Source: Egibacteraceae bacterium
Lineage (GTDB): Bacteria > Actinomycetota > Nitriliruptoria > Euzebyales > Egibacteraceae
Direction of reading: 5' to 3'
Assembly (NCBI GenBank): GCA_030447925.1
Contig: JAUJNX010000001.1
Location: forward strand, 210,037 to 274,036
DNA: 64,000 nt
The notes under the pieces: model-generated
What the model was told of the DNA's origin: nothing
Databases searched by the model: none
Seen by the model: only the letters and a program-made list of their open reading frames with translations
Translations under genes and position numbers: made by a program
Shown here: one piece after another, positions 27,133 to 36,624 of the stretch
Position numbering within the stretch: position 1 is the stretch's first letter
How the letters are laid out: every line of letters starts with the position of its first letter

Positions 27133-28058
27133 TCAGGCGTACCAGGGCTCCAGCAGCTCGCGCAGCAGGCCGTCCTCGACCAGGACCCAGCCCTCGACCC
27201 CCGCCTCGGGGAACGCGGCCCGGCCCGTGTCCGCCGCCAGGAACGCGGGCGCATCGGCCACGGGCACCAGGGTCTGGGAGTCCGGCGTCGCCCGGTCGGC
27301 CAGCAGGGACAACGCCGCCTGCGGGGCGACCGGCACCGTGCGGATCAGGCTGCTCTCGTCGACGAACACGTGGTCGCCGGCGACGTACTGCGGGTGGGCG
27401 CGGGCGCGGTCCCCGCTGTACCGGCAGATCAGGTTGAACGCCAGCGACGCGTCCTCGAACGCCGTGACCTCCCCGTACCAGATCCCGTCGGGCAGGGGTC
27501 CCGGTCCCGGGGCGCACCCGGACCCGTCGGCGTCGCCGCCGGCGAGCGGCACCTGCGGCCCGTTCCGCCCGTACCGGCTCACCAGCACCGTGGCGCCCAC
27601 ATCCGTCACCGCGGCCGGCGGGGCGACCTCCGGCGACGCGGACGGCGCGGGGCTGGGCGGTGGCGGCGGCGGTGGCGGCGACGCCGACGGCGACGGCGAC
27701 GGGGACGGCGCGCGGGCGACGGCGGCGGGGGGGGCGGGGCGGGCGGCGGCGACGGCGACGGCGCCGAGGACGCCGAGGCCGGGGTCGCCGTCGGCGCGGC
27801 CACCGGCGCGGGACCGCCGTCGTCGGCGAAACCGACGCCGGGCGCGGCGTCGCGGAAGCCGACGACGACCATCGGCACGGCCACCAGCAGCATCGCCGCC
27901 AGGGCGATGCCGACGGCGGCACGGGCGCGGGCGCGGGGCGCGGGCGCCTCGTGCTCCGCCCGCGCCACGATGCGGGCGAGCCCGTCGGGCGCCGGGTGGG
28001 CGGTCGCGGCCCGTGCGCGGGCCTCGTCGCGCAGACGCCGGATCAGGGGATCGCTCAC
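27133..28058 (-). CDS. Membrane partner of the ECF sigma factor (possible anti-sigma), frameshifted
   Basis: About 308 residues across one indel. GTG 28058 overlaps the sigma stop (GTGA), with AGGAGG upstream. Residues 1-45 are cytoplasmic (MSDPLIRRLRDEARARAATA), then one membrane helix (AAVGIALAAMLLVAVPMVVVGF), a long Pro/Ser linker and an external domain of about 150 residues (MTDVGATVLVSRYGRNGPQVPL...GIWYGEVTAFEDASLAFNLICRYSGD...LLRELLEPWYA). The frame breaks in the G8 run 27727-27734; one missing base joins the two halves and restores a continuous PSPSPSPSASPPPP linker. No zinc-binding HxxxCxxC motif is present. The anti-sigma role is inferred from context only. Confidence 0.62.
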
Positions 28059-28549
28059 CGGGTCACCTCCTCGCGCAGCTGGGCCAGGCCCCGGTGGATC
28101 AGCGACTTCGCGGTCTGCTGCCCGCACCCCAGCGCCTGGGCGACCTCCGCGACCGACAGGTCCTCGTAGAAGCGCAGCAGCAGCGCGGTCCGGCGGCGCG
28201 GCGACAGCCGGCGCAGCTCGGGCCAGAGGCTGTCGGGCTCGTACGGGGGGACCGGCCGCTCGGGCTGCGGGGGGTGGCGCCGCTCCAGGAACCGGCGACG
28301 GTGGTGGGACCGGCAGGCGTTGACCACCGCCCGGCGCAGGTAGGCGACGGGTTCCCCCACGTCGGCCCACTTCCGGTACACCCCGACGAAGGCGTCCTGC
28401 ACCAGCTCCTCGGCGACGGCATGGTCGTCGGTGAGCACGTAGGCCAGCCGGAGCATGCGCCCGTACTGGGCCTGGTACAGGCCCTCGAACGACGCCGGGC
28501 GCTCCGGCCCCGCCACCGTGCGCATGTCCACCAGCCCGGTCCCATCCAT
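28055..28549 (-). CDS. ECF RNA polymerase sigma factor (SigE/SigM-like)
   Basis: 164 residues. Region 2 is FEGLYQAQYGRMLRLAYVLTDDHAVAEELVQDAFVGVYRKW and region 4 is LSPRRRTALLLRFYEDLSVAEVAQALGCGQQTAKSLIHRGLAQL. It would direct RNA polymerase to an extracytoplasmic-stress or surface regulon together with the coupled membrane protein downstream. ATG 28549 has GGGAGG 11 bases upstream; ATG 28525 is an alternative. Not the sigM counterpart, which is at 34801. Confidence 0.88.
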   Translation of the reverse strand: MDGTGLVDMRTVAGPERPASFEGLYQAQYGRMLRLAYVLTDDHAVAEELVQDAFVGVYRKWADVGEPVAYLRRAVVNACRSHHRRRFLERRHPPQPERPVPPYEPDSLWPELRRLSPRRRTALLLRFYEDLSVAEVAQALGCGQQTAKSLIHRGLAQLREEVTR

Positions 28550-28778
28550 GTCCGCGCCGACCTCCCGCAGGTCAGGGCGCCACGGGCGCGGCGGCGGATC
28601 CCGCCGACCTCGGACTCAGGCCTACCAGGGACCGCGGCGCCCGGCCACCCGGCCGCTCCGCCGACACCCCGGCCCCGCGCACCCGCACGTCCACCATCGC
28701 GCTCCCCGTTCCCGCGGGGACCCGCCGCGCCGCCGCCCGTTGGCCGCGCCCGGTCCCCGTCGCGCCCACCGACGCGGG

Positions 28779-28830
28779 GCACCCCCCGACGGGGTGCACC
28801 CCGTGCGCGCGGCCGTCGGGGAGGGGGTGC
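28779..28830 (-). terminator. Imperfect hairpin after pilT
   Basis: GCACCCCCCGACGG (28779-28792) pairs with CCGTCGGGG-GGGGGTGC (28813-28830) apart from a small bulge. It begins 8 bases beyond the pilT stop on the minus strand. The rest of the 288-bp gap between pilT and the sigma gene shows nothing else. Confidence 0.4.
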
Positions 28831-28837
28831 GGCGCGG

Positions 28838-29908
28838 TCAGCCGAGGCCGGCGGTGCGGATCGACAGGCGCAGGTCGTGGGGGCTGGTCGCCGCGGCCAG
28901 CGCGGCCTCGAACTCGATGCGGCCCTCGCGGTAGAGCGCCAGCAGGTGCTGGTCGAAGGTCTGCATGCCGTAGTACTCGCCCTCGGCGATGGCGTCCTGC
29001 ACCAGCTCCAGCTTGGTGGGGTCGCTGACGAACTCCTGCAGCCGCGCGGTCATGACCAGGATCTCGAGCACCGCGACGCGCCCGCCCCCGCGCGCGGGCA
29101 TGAGGCGCTGGCAGACGACGCCCTTGAGGACGCTGGCCAGCGCGGCGCGGGCCTGCTCCTGGTGGTGCGGGGGGTGCAGGTCGATGACGCGGTTGACCGT
29201 CTCCGTGGCGTTGGTGGTGTGCAGCGTGGACAGCACGAAGTGGCCGGTCTCGGCGGCCTGCAGCGCCGTGGACACCGTCTCCAGGTCGCGCAGCTCGCCG
29301 ACGAAGATCACGTCGGGGTCCTGCCGCGCCACCGAGCGCATCGCCTGGGCGAAGTCGCGTGTGTCGATGCCGACCTCGCGCTGGTCGATGATCGCCAGGT
29401 CGTCGCGGTGCAGGACCTCGATGGGGTCCTCGATGGTCACCACGTGGCACCGGCGCGTCCGGTTGATGTTGGCCAGCATCGCCGCCGTCGTCGTGGTCTT
29501 GCCCGACCCGGTGGGACCGGTGACCAGGACCAGCCCGCGGTGCTCCTCCGAGAGCTTGCGGATCGCGGGCGGCAGGTTCAGGTCGTCCAGCGACGGCGGG
29601 TCCGCCGGGACCAGCCGGATGACCATGCCGGCCGAGCCGCGCTGGCGGAAGGCGGCCACGCGGAAGCGCCCCAGGCCGGGGACGGAGTACGCCGCGTCGG
29701 CCTCGTTCCCGCCGGCGAACCGCTCCCAGGCGGTGTCGTCGAGCGCCTGGCGCACGAAGCGCTCGGTGTCGGCGGGCGTGAGCACCGGCAGGTCGACGAT
29801 CTCGGACAGGTCGCCGTGGACCCGGACGTAGGCCGGCCCCCCCGCCTTGAGGTGCAGGTCGGAGGCACCCTTGTCCACGGTGAAGCGCAGGTAGTCCTCC
29901 AGCAGCAT
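28838..29908 (-). CDS. pilT: PilT-type ATPase (type IV pilus retraction family)
   Basis: 356 residues, intact. Hexameric secretion-family ATPase: Walker A GPTGSGKTTTT, Asp box (HVVTIEDPIEVLH), Walker B (DPDVIFVGELRD), His box (TGHFVLSTLHTTNATETV) and the AIRKLSEEHRGLVLVTG lead-in are all PilT-like, as is the start MLLEDYLRFTVDKGASDLHLKAGGP. It normally powers pilus retraction and twitching. No pilin, PilB, PilC or prepilin peptidase is in the window, so either the pilus genes are elsewhere or this copy has another role. It is divergent from the Nudix gene with only 50 bases between. Confidence 0.93.
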   Translation of the reverse strand: MLLEDYLRFTVDKGASDLHLKAGGPAYVRVHGDLSEIVDLPVLTPADTERFVRQALDDTAWERFAGGNEADAAYSVPGLGRFRVAAFRQRGSAGMVIRLVPADPPSLDDLNLPPAIRKLSEEHRGLVLVTGPTGSGKTTTTAAMLANINRTRRCHVVTIEDPIEVLHRDDLAIIDQREVGIDTRDFAQAMRSVARQDPDVIFVGELRDLETVSTALQAAETGHFVLSTLHTTNATETVNRVIDLHPPHHQEQARAALASVLKGVVCQRLMPARGGGRVAVLEILVMTARLQEFVSDPTKLELVQDAIAEGEYYGMQTFDQHLLALYREGRIEFEAALAAATSPHDLRLSIRTAGLG

Positions 29909-29945
29909 GCCGCTGTTGTCGGCCCGGCGGCCGGGGGCCTTGACC

Positions 29946-29951
29946 TATCCT
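29946..29951 (+). promoter_or_regulatory. -10 element of the Nudix gene
   Basis: TATCCT is exactly 7 bases before ATG 29959, with no Shine-Dalgarno sequence, the signature of a leaderless transcript. Confidence 0.5.
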
Positions 29952-29958
29952 CGGTTGC

Positions 29959-30417
29959 ATGGCCCGCTACCCGACGAAACGGGCGGTCAGTGCCGGCGGG
30001 CTGGTCGTCGACGACCGGCCGGACGGCCGCTGGGTCGTCCTGATCTCGCGGCGCAGCGCCGCGGGGGACCTGCAGTGGACGCTGCCGAAGGGCGGGCTGG
30101 AGGACGGCGAGGACCGGGCGGCCGCCGCGGTGCGGGAGGTCCGCGAGGAGACCGGGCTGGAGTGCGCGATCGTCGCCGAGCTGGGGTCGATCGACTACTG
30201 GTTCGTGTGGCGTCCGGACGAGGTGCGCTACCACAAGTTCGTGCACTACTACCTGATGCGCCAGCGCGGGGGCGACCTGTCGGCGCGGGACGACGAGGCC
30301 GAGGACGTGGAGTGGGTGCCGATCGAGCAGGCGCGGGACCGGCTGACGCACGCCAACGAACGCCGCCTGGTCGCCGAGCTCCTCGATGCCCCCGCGGCGC
30401 TGGACCGCACCCCGTGA
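29959..30417 (+). CDS. Nudix hydrolase (MutT-like)
   Basis: 152 residues. The Nudix box GGLEDGEDRAAAAVREVREETGL has all catalytic Glu residues, and PKGGL precedes it as in mycobacterial MutT4 (Rv3908), which occupies the same place. These enzymes cleave nucleoside diphosphate derivatives such as 8-oxo-dGTP; the exact substrate here is inferred. Start ATG 29959 appears leaderless. Its stop overlaps the next gene in a GTGA, so DUF6049 is translated from the same message. Confidence 0.88.
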   Translation: MARYPTKRAVSAGGLVVDDRPDGRWVVLISRRSAAGDLQWTLPKGGLEDGEDRAAAAVREVREETGLECAIVAELGSIDYWFVWRPDEVRYHKFVHYYLMRQRGGDLSARDDEAEDVEWVPIEQARDRLTHANERRLVAELLDAPAALDRTP

Positions 30418-32582
30418 GGCGGGTCGCCCTGGCGCTCGCGCTGCTCCTGGCGGTGCTCGTCGCCCCCGCGCCCGCACCCCCCGCCGCGGCGGCGGCGGCG
30501 CAGGAACCCGGGCCCTCCCTGCGCGTGACCGAGCTGGCGGCGGTCCTGCGCCCGGGCGGCGCCCTGTCGCTGCGCGGGGTGGTGGCCAACCCGGCCGCCG
30601 AGCCGACCGGGGACCTCCGCCTGGTCGCGACCCTGCAGCGGCGCACCACCGACCGCGCGGACTACCAGCGCGCCGTGGACCAGGGCCTGTCCGAGCGCGG
30701 GGGGGTCGCCCGCGTGACCGTCCCGGTCGGGCCCCTCCCGCCCGGCGGGACCGCCCCCGTCGAGCTGCAGCGCACCGCCCAGGAGCTGGGCCTGGGCACC
30801 GTCCCCGACCGGCTGGCGGGCGTCTACCCGCTGCGGCTGGAGCTGCGCGACGACGACGGGCCCATCGACGTCGTCACCACCAGCGTCGTCGCCCTGCCGG
30901 AGGTCGTCGGCGAGCCCGTCCGGTTCGCGCTCGTCGCCCCGCTGGACAGCGCGATCGCCCTGCCCGAGGACGACGCCTACAGCGCGGACCCGCTGGCGGG
31001 CGGGCTGGCCGGCGACGCCCCGCGGCTGCCCGCCATCGCCCGCGAGCTCGCCGCCGCGCCCGAGATCCCCCTCACGCTGGCCACCAGCGGCGCCGTCCTG
31101 GCCCAGGCGGCCGCGGCGGCCAGCGGCTACGTCACCGCCGACGCCGCCGGCCCGGTGACCGTCGCCCCCGCCGACCCGCCGGCGGCGGCGGCCGACCAGC
31201 TGGTCACCGACGTCACCGCCCTGCTGCGCCGGCCCCCCGTCGAGCACGTCGCCCTGCCCTACGCCTCCGCCGACCTCGTCGCGCTGGTCCGCGCCGGGCA
31301 GCCGGGGGCCGCGCAGGAGGCGGTCGGCGAGGGCGTGCGCAGCGCCGAGGCCCGCACCGGGGACCGCCCCGCCGCCGGCGTCCTGCTCCCGCCCGACGGC
31401 ATCGACCCGGCGACGCTGGACGTGCTGGTGCCCAGCACCGACGCGGTCATCCTGAGCGCCGACAACGTCGCGGGCGGGCCGGCGCCGGCCGCGGGGCTGA
31501 CGCCCTCCCCGGTCCGGTCCGTGCGCACCTCCGACGGCCAGGCGCTGGCGGCCCTGGTGGCCGACCCGTGGCTGTCGCCGCTGCTCGCGGGCACACCCGC
31601 CATCAGCGACGAGGGGCCCGTGCTCGCCGCCCAGCGCCTGGTGGGGGAGACCGCCGCGCACTACTTCGAGCTGCCCTTCGCCCCCGACCGCCGGGGGCTG
31701 CTGGTCCAGCCCCCGCGGCTGTTCGACCCGCCCGACGGCATGCTCGCCGCGCTCGTCGCCGCCGTCGCCGACGCCCCGTGGCTGGAACCGGTCACCGTGC
31801 CGGGGCTGCTGGCCGAGGTGACCCCCGGCCCCGAGCCCGTCACGCTGGCCTACCCCGAGCAGGCCCGCGCCCGCGAGCTGCCGGTGCCCTACCTCCAGGA
31901 CGTCGCCGAGGCCCGCGCCGCGGTGGGGACCCTGACCAACCTGCTGACCACCGCCGACCCGTCGCCGCCCTCCTCCAGCATCGCCGCGAGCCTCCAGGTG
32001 GTCACCGGCGTCGGCTACCGCGGGGCCCAGCGCCAGGACGAGGGCCGCGCGGTGGTCGACGCCGCCCGCCGCGGCGCCGAGGAGGTCTTCGGGTCGGTGC
32101 GCGTGGAGCCGGGACCCCAGATCCTGCTCACGAGCACCCGCGGGTCGGTCCCGGTCACGGTCACCAACACCGCGCCGGTGCCGCTGTCGGTGCGCGTGAC
32201 CGTCAGCGCGCCGCTCCAGCGGTTCGCGTTCCCCGAGCCGCCCCAGCCCGACGGCACCTGCGGGTCGGACCAGCGCTCGCGCTGGTGCGTCGTGGAGCTG
32301 GACGCCGGATCGTCGCGGACCGTGGAGTTCGAGGCCCAGGCGCTGACCCCCGGGTCGATCGCCCCGATCGACGTGGCGGTGAGCGACCCCGGCGGGCAGC
32401 GCCGGCTGGCGTATGGTCGCGTCGTGGTCCGGTCTCAGACGTCCTCGGTCGTGGCCATCGCCGTCACCGCCGGGGCCGGGCTGTTCCTGGCCCTGTGGTG
32501 GGTCCGGGAGGTGCGCCGCGGCCGGCGCGCCCGTGCAGGCGCCGCGGCGGAGGGCCGCGGACGCCGGGAGGTGGTCGCCTGA
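30414..32582 (+). CDS. DUF6049 family secreted/membrane-anchored protein
   Basis: 722 residues. Signal peptide RRVALALALLLAVLVAPAPAPPAAA; a large Ala/Pro-rich external part with no catalytic motif; one C-terminal membrane helix (VVAIAVTAGAGLFLALWWV) and a basic tail. A beta domain before the helix (VPVTVTNTAPVPLSVRVTVSAP, then CGSDQRSRWCVVEL with one Cys pair) resembles a CARDB/Ig-like fold. It corresponds to M. tuberculosis Rv3909, which sits in the same order before the MviN-kinase gene; function is unknown but envelope-related. GTG 30414 overlaps the Nudix stop. Confidence 0.82.
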   Translation: MRRVALALALLLAVLVAPAPAPPAAAAAAQEPGPSLRVTELAAVLRPGGALSLRGVVANPAAEPTGDLRLVATLQRRTTDRADYQRAVDQGLSERGGVARVTVPVGPLPPGGTAPVELQRTAQELGLGTVPDRLAGVYPLRLELRDDDGPIDVVTTSVVALPEVVGEPVRFALVAPLDSAIALPEDDAYSADPLAGGLAGDAPRLPAIARELAAAPEIPLTLATSGAVLAQAAAAASGYVTADAAGPVTVAPADPPAAAADQLVTDVTALLRRPPVEHVALPYASADLVALVRAGQPGAAQEAVGEGVRSAEARTGDRPAAGVLLPPDGIDPATLDVLVPSTDAVILSADNVAGGPAPAAGLTPSPVRSVRTSDGQALAALVADPWLSPLLAGTPAISDEGPVLAAQRLVGETAAHYFELPFAPDRRGLLVQPPRLFDPPDGMLAALVAAVADAPWLEPVTVPGLLAEVTPGPEPVTLAYPEQARARELPVPYLQDVAEARAAVGTLTNLLTTADPSPPSSSIAASLQVVTGVGYRGAQRQDEGRAVVDAARRGAEEVFGSVRVEPGPQILLTSTRGSVPVTVTNTAPVPLSVRVTVSAPLQRFAFPEPPQPDGTCGSDQRSRWCVVELDAGSSRTVEFEAQALTPGSIAPIDVAVSDPGGQRRLAYGRVVVRSQTSSVVAIAVTAGAGLFLALWWVREVRRGRRARAGAAAEGRGRREVVA

Positions 32583-32603
32583 GGAGCCCTACGACCGGTC
32601 ACG

Positions 32604-32609
32604 TACACT
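32604..32609 (+). promoter_or_regulatory. Possible -10 element before the kinase gene
   Basis: TACACT lies 22 bases after the DUF6049 stop codon in otherwise extremely GC-rich sequence. If used, transcription would start near 32616, upstream of the uncertain kinase start. Confidence 0.3.
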
Positions 32610-32670
32610 CGGGCCGCGCAGGATCGGGGCGCCGGCCGGTGGGCCGGGGCGACGACGGCGCACCGCGGCC

Positions 32671-34792
32671 CTGAGCGAACCGACCGACCGAACCGCGACG
32701 CGCGACGAAGGGCGCCCAGCCCCCGCGCGACGCCGCGGCGGGGCCGGACGACCGCGCCCGCCCGCCCGGGCCGGCGCTGCCCCCGGCGGCGGGTTCGCCG
32801 ACGTCCCGGCGGGGGAGCCGCTGACCGTCCCGCCACCCGCGCGGGCCGCGGCCGACGCCCCGCCCGCCACCGGCCCGGCTCCCACCGGCCCGGCTCCCAC
32901 CGGCCCGGCTCCCACCGGTCCGGCGCCGAACGGTCCGGGTCCCGCGGGTGCGGCGCCGGCGGGTGCGGCCGGCGGCGGCGCGGATCGCAGGGGCGCGGCT
33001 CCCACGGGCCCGGCAGCCAGCGGCCCCGCGCCCGGGGGTGCGACCGCCGCGGGCGCCGCGCGCCGGAGCCGACGCGGGTCCTGCCCGCCCCCGGCCCGGG
33101 CGCCACCGGGGTGTACCCCGCGCACGACGAGCCCGACGTGCCCCGCCTGCTGTCGGGGCGCTACCTGCTCCTCGAGCGCATCGCCAACGGCGGGATGGCG
33201 GCCGTCTGGCGCGGGCACGACGAGCTGCTCGCCCGCACGGTCGCGGTGAAGATCCTCCACGACCACCTCGCCGCCGACGAGGTCTTCCGCGAGCGCTTCC
33301 GCCGCGAGGCCGTCAGCGCCGCCAAGCTGTCCCACCCCTACATCGTGGGCATCTTCGACACCGGCAACGACGGCCGCCGCGTGTTCCTCGTCATGGAGTA
33401 CGTCGACGGGGTCACCCTGCGCGACATCATCGCCGACCTGCCGGGGGCCTGGCCCCCCACGACGCCGCCATGATCGGCGAGAAGGTCGCGCGGGCGCTGG
33501 ACTACTCCACGGCCGCGGGCTGGTCCACCGCGACGTCAAGCCGGCCAACATCCTGCTCGGCCGCGACGGCAGCGTGAAGGTCGGCGACTTCGGCATCGCC
33601 AAGGCCGACCAGGCCGACGACCTCACGAAGACCGGCATGGTCCTGGGGACCGCCGCCTACGTCGCCCCCGAGCAGATCCTCGCCCGGCCGCTGGACGGCA
33701 AGGCCGACCAGTACGCGCTGGGGTGCGTGCTGTACGAGGCGCTCACCGGCCGCCAGCCCTTCAAGGGCGAGACCGCCGTCGCGACCGCCGCCCAGCGCCT
33801 GGAGCGGCGCACCCCGGTGATCCGCCAGGTCCGCCCCGACGTGCCGCCCGGCCTGGAGCGCATCATCGCCAAGGCGATGTCGCGCCAGCCCGAGCAGCGC
33901 TTCGCCACCATCGGCGACCTCGCCGACGCGCTGTCGGCGTTCGCGCCGGGCGAGTCGGACCGCACGACCGCGGCGCTGCTCGCCCCGCTCGTCCAGCACG
34001 CGCTCGGCCGGCGCGGCGGGCCCGAACCCGAGCTCGCCGAGCAGACCCCCGTCGACCTCGAGGTCCCCGACGACACCGGCCCCGGCTACGGCACGGCGAC
34101 CGTGCCCCAGCAGCGCCGGTCGTCGGCCACCACGGGCACGGCGGCGCTGCGCCGCGCGGGTCCGGCCTGCTGCGCTGGGTGCCGCTGGTGCTCGGCGCCG
34201 CGGTCCTCGCCGTCGCCCTCTACCTGGCCGTGCGCTCCGGCGTGCTCGACGGTGGGACCCAGGCCATCGAGACCGAGGCGCCGACGCCCCCCGCCCCGAC
34301 GGTGACCGCCGCCCCGCCCACCGTCCCGCTGACCATCGGGAGGACCAGCTGTCGTCGTACGACCCCGAGGGCGGCGGCGACGAGAACGACTCCGGCCTGC
34401 CCAACCTGGTCGACGGCGACCCGGCGACGTCGTGGAACACCGAGCGCTACAGCGACGCCGCCTTCGGCAGCCTCAAGGACGGCGTCGGGGTCGTCGTCGA
34501 CCTCGGCGCGCCCACGCGGGTCGAGGCGGTCGAGATCGACTCCAACCTGGCGGGCCCCGACGTCGAGCTGCGCGTCGCCGACGAGTTCCCCAGCGACATC
34601 GGCGAGGCGACCGTCGTCGCGTCGGTCGCGGGGTCGGGCGCGACCTTCCAGCTGCGGCCCGCCGACCCGGTGACGGCGCGGTACCTCGTGATCTGGTTGA
34701 CCAGCATCCAGGACTCCGGCGAGGCCAGCGACGGCGGCAACCGCTTCCGGGCCGAGCTCGCCGAGCTGCGCGTCCTCGGCAGCGCGGGGTAG
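32671..34792 (+). CDS. Membrane Ser/Thr kinase with external discoidin-like domain, multiple frameshifts
   Basis: Read across five indels: a disordered Pro/Ala N-terminus with TGPAP repeats; a kinase domain (VPRLLSGRYLLLERIANGGMAAVWRG, lysine in VAVKILHDH, HRDVKPANILL, VGDFGIAK, GTAAYVAPEQ), apparently active; a membrane helix (VPLVLGAAVLAVALYLAV); and an external beta domain (SYDPEGGGDENDSGLP...VVVDLGAPTRVEAVEI...RYLVIWLTSI) like F5/8 type C. Shifts: about 33055-33062, G5 33443-33447, G3 33517-33519, G3 34158-34160, G3 34338-34340, the last four each explained by one missing G. This is the architecture of the C-terminal half of M. tuberculosis MviN (Rv3910), but no MurJ domain precedes it. 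The start is uncertain (no ATG or GTG fits). Confidence 0.72.
32869..32943 (+). repeat. 15-bp tandem repeat in the kinase linker
   Basis: Unit accggcccggctccc occurs three times exactly (32869-32913), then twice degenerate to 32943, encoding TGPAP pentapeptides in the disordered N-terminal segment. Confidence 0.8.
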
Positions 34793-34800
34793 GCGGCCGG

Positions 34801-35382
34801 TTGGCGCCCTCCGACGAGGAGCTCGTGGCGGCCTACGTCGCCGGGGGGACGGGTTCGGCTGCGGCCTTCGACGAGCTGGTCACGCGCTACGAGCGGCGCG
34901 TGTACGGCATCTGCTACCGCTACTTCGGCGACCCCGCCGACGCCGAGGACGCCGCGCAGGAGACCTTCGTCGTGCTCTTGCGCCGCGCCGGGACGTTCCG
35001 CGGGACCGCGCGGTTCTCGACCTGGCTGTACCGGGTGGCGACCAACGCCTGCAACGACCTGGCGCGGCGGCGCGGGCGGCGCCCGGCGGTGGGCGGGGAC
35101 CTCGACGCGCTGGCGGCGGAGCCCGCCCTGGACGACCCGATCGGCGCGCGCGAGCTGTCCGCCGACCTCGCCCGCGCGCTGGCCGACCTCGACGACGACA
35201 CCCGCGACGCGGTGGTGCTGCACGACGTCGGCGGGCTGCCCTACGCCGACGTCGCCGCCCGCCTGGGCGTCCCGGTGGGCACGGTGAAGTCGCGCATCCA
35301 CCGCGGGCACGCCAGGCTGGCCGCAGCCCTGCGCGCCCTGGCGGAACCCGCCGACCCGATCGACCCTCCAACCCTGCGATGA
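34801..35382 (+). CDS. ECF sigma factor (SigM-like)
   Basis: 193 residues. Region 2: FDELVTRYERRVYGICYRYFGDPADAEDAAQETFVVLLRRAGTF; region 4: DLDDDTRDAVVLHDVGGLPYADVAARLGVPVGTVKSRIHRGHARL. It is in the position of M. tuberculosis sigM (Rv3911), before the anti-sigma gene and trxB-trxA. TTG 34801 (8 bases after the kinase stop) is the only sensible start, since the upstream frame overlaps the kinase gene. The stop overlaps the next gene as ATGA. An ECF-type promoter before trxB suggests it may control the thioredoxin genes. Confidence 0.9.
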   Translation: MAPSDEELVAAYVAGGTGSAAAFDELVTRYERRVYGICYRYFGDPADAEDAAQETFVVLLRRAGTFRGTARFSTWLYRVATNACNDLARRRGRRPAVGGDLDALAAEPALDDPIGARELSADLARALADLDDDTRDAVVLHDVGGLPYADVAARLGVPVGTVKSRIHRGHARLAAALRALAEPADPIDPPTLR

Positions 35383-36624
35383 CCATGCCGCCCGACGACC
35401 GGTCCGCCAGCCCGCCCGCCGACGACGGCGCGGTCGCGGCGGCGTGGCTGGCCGGCGACCTGGACCCGGCCGCGGCGGCGCGCTTCGAGGCCCGCCTGGC
35501 GGCCGACCCGGCCGCGGCGGCCCAGCTCGAGGCGGTGGCGGAGACGGTCCTGCGCCTGCGCGCCCCCGACGCCGTCCCCCTCCCCGCCGGCTACAGCGCC
35601 CGCCTCCGCACCCGCCTCGCCGCCGAACGCACCACCCTCCCCACCACCCCCGCGCCCGCCGGCCCCGCCGCCGCCGGCACCGGCGGCCCCGCCGGCACCG
35701 GCGACCCCCGCACCGGGACCCCCGCCACCGGCGCCCCCGCGGCCGACAGCCACAGCGCCACCGGCACGAGCGGCCCGGTGGCCGACGGCCCCACCGCCGC
35801 CGGAGGACGCCCACTCGCGGGCTCCGGGGCCGCGGCGAACGGCGGCGGGGCGGCGGGCAGCACCGGTGTCGCGGGCGGCACCGGGCCGGGAGGTGCGGCG
35901 GGGCGGGGACCGGGGTCGGCGGGCGGACGGGGGCGGGCGCGCGGCCGCCGGGGCGGGAGGGCGGGGGGCCCGGCGGCGGGTGCGCGCCGCGGTGCTGTCG
36001 GCCGCGGCGCTCGGTCTGGTGGGCGTGCTCGGCCTCGCCGCGCTCGCCACGCGGCTGCCGGGGCTGCTCGGGGGCGGCGGCGAGTCCAGCTCCGCCGAGG
36101 TGATGGCCGAGGCCGAGGACGCGGCCCCCGATGCCCCCCCGGCCCCCCTGCAGGACAGCCGCGCCGGCGGCGGCCCGGGCGAGGGGCGGCCGGCGGCGAG
36201 GAGCAGGGAGACCTCCAGCGGCGCCGCGCAGGAGGCGGCGGCGCCGGTGACCCGGGGCGCCCCCCTGGCCCTCGGCGACGACCCCGCCACCGCCGCGGCG
36301 GCGCGCTTCGAGGGCGACCCGTCCGCCCAGGCGCTGCTCGGCACGCCCGTGGCGGAGGCGGGCAGCCTCGCCGCGACCAACCGGGCGGCGATCGCGGCGG
36401 CCGGCCCGGTCGGGGGGACCGACCCGGCGGCCTGCCTGGACGCCGCCCTCGCGGGCGCTGGCACCGCCGTCCCCGTCCGCGTCGAGGCCCTGACCGTGGA
36501 CGGCGCCCCCGCCCTCGCCCACGTGGTCGCGGTGGCGGACCCGGCGGACCTCGCCCTCACGCGGGTCGAGATCCGCGTCCTGCGCGCCGACACCTGTGCG
36601 ACCCTCGCCACCGCCCCGGGCTAG
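35379..36624 (+). CDS. Anti-sigma factor-like membrane protein, frameshifted
   Basis: About 415 residues when one extra base is removed, probably in the G6 run 35963-35968. N-terminal cytoplasmic domain (VAAAWLAGDLDPAAAARFEARLAADPAAAAQLEAVAETVLRLRAP) resembles anti-sigma zinc-finger proteins but lacks HxxxCxxC. Then comes a long Gly/Ala/Thr/Pro linker, a membrane helix (LSAAALGLVGVLGLAALATRL) and an external domain with two Cys (DPAACLDAAL, RADTCATLA), as in M. tuberculosis Rv3912. Starts at ATG 35379 overlapping the sigma stop. It should hold the sigma factor inactive at the membrane; the sensed signal is unknown. Confidence 0.7.

Noticed and set aside
28550-28778. Plus- and minus-strand frames between the ECF sigma and pilT
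   Set aside because: Pro/Arg-rich low-complexity translation, no ribosome site, and no continuation of a known domain.
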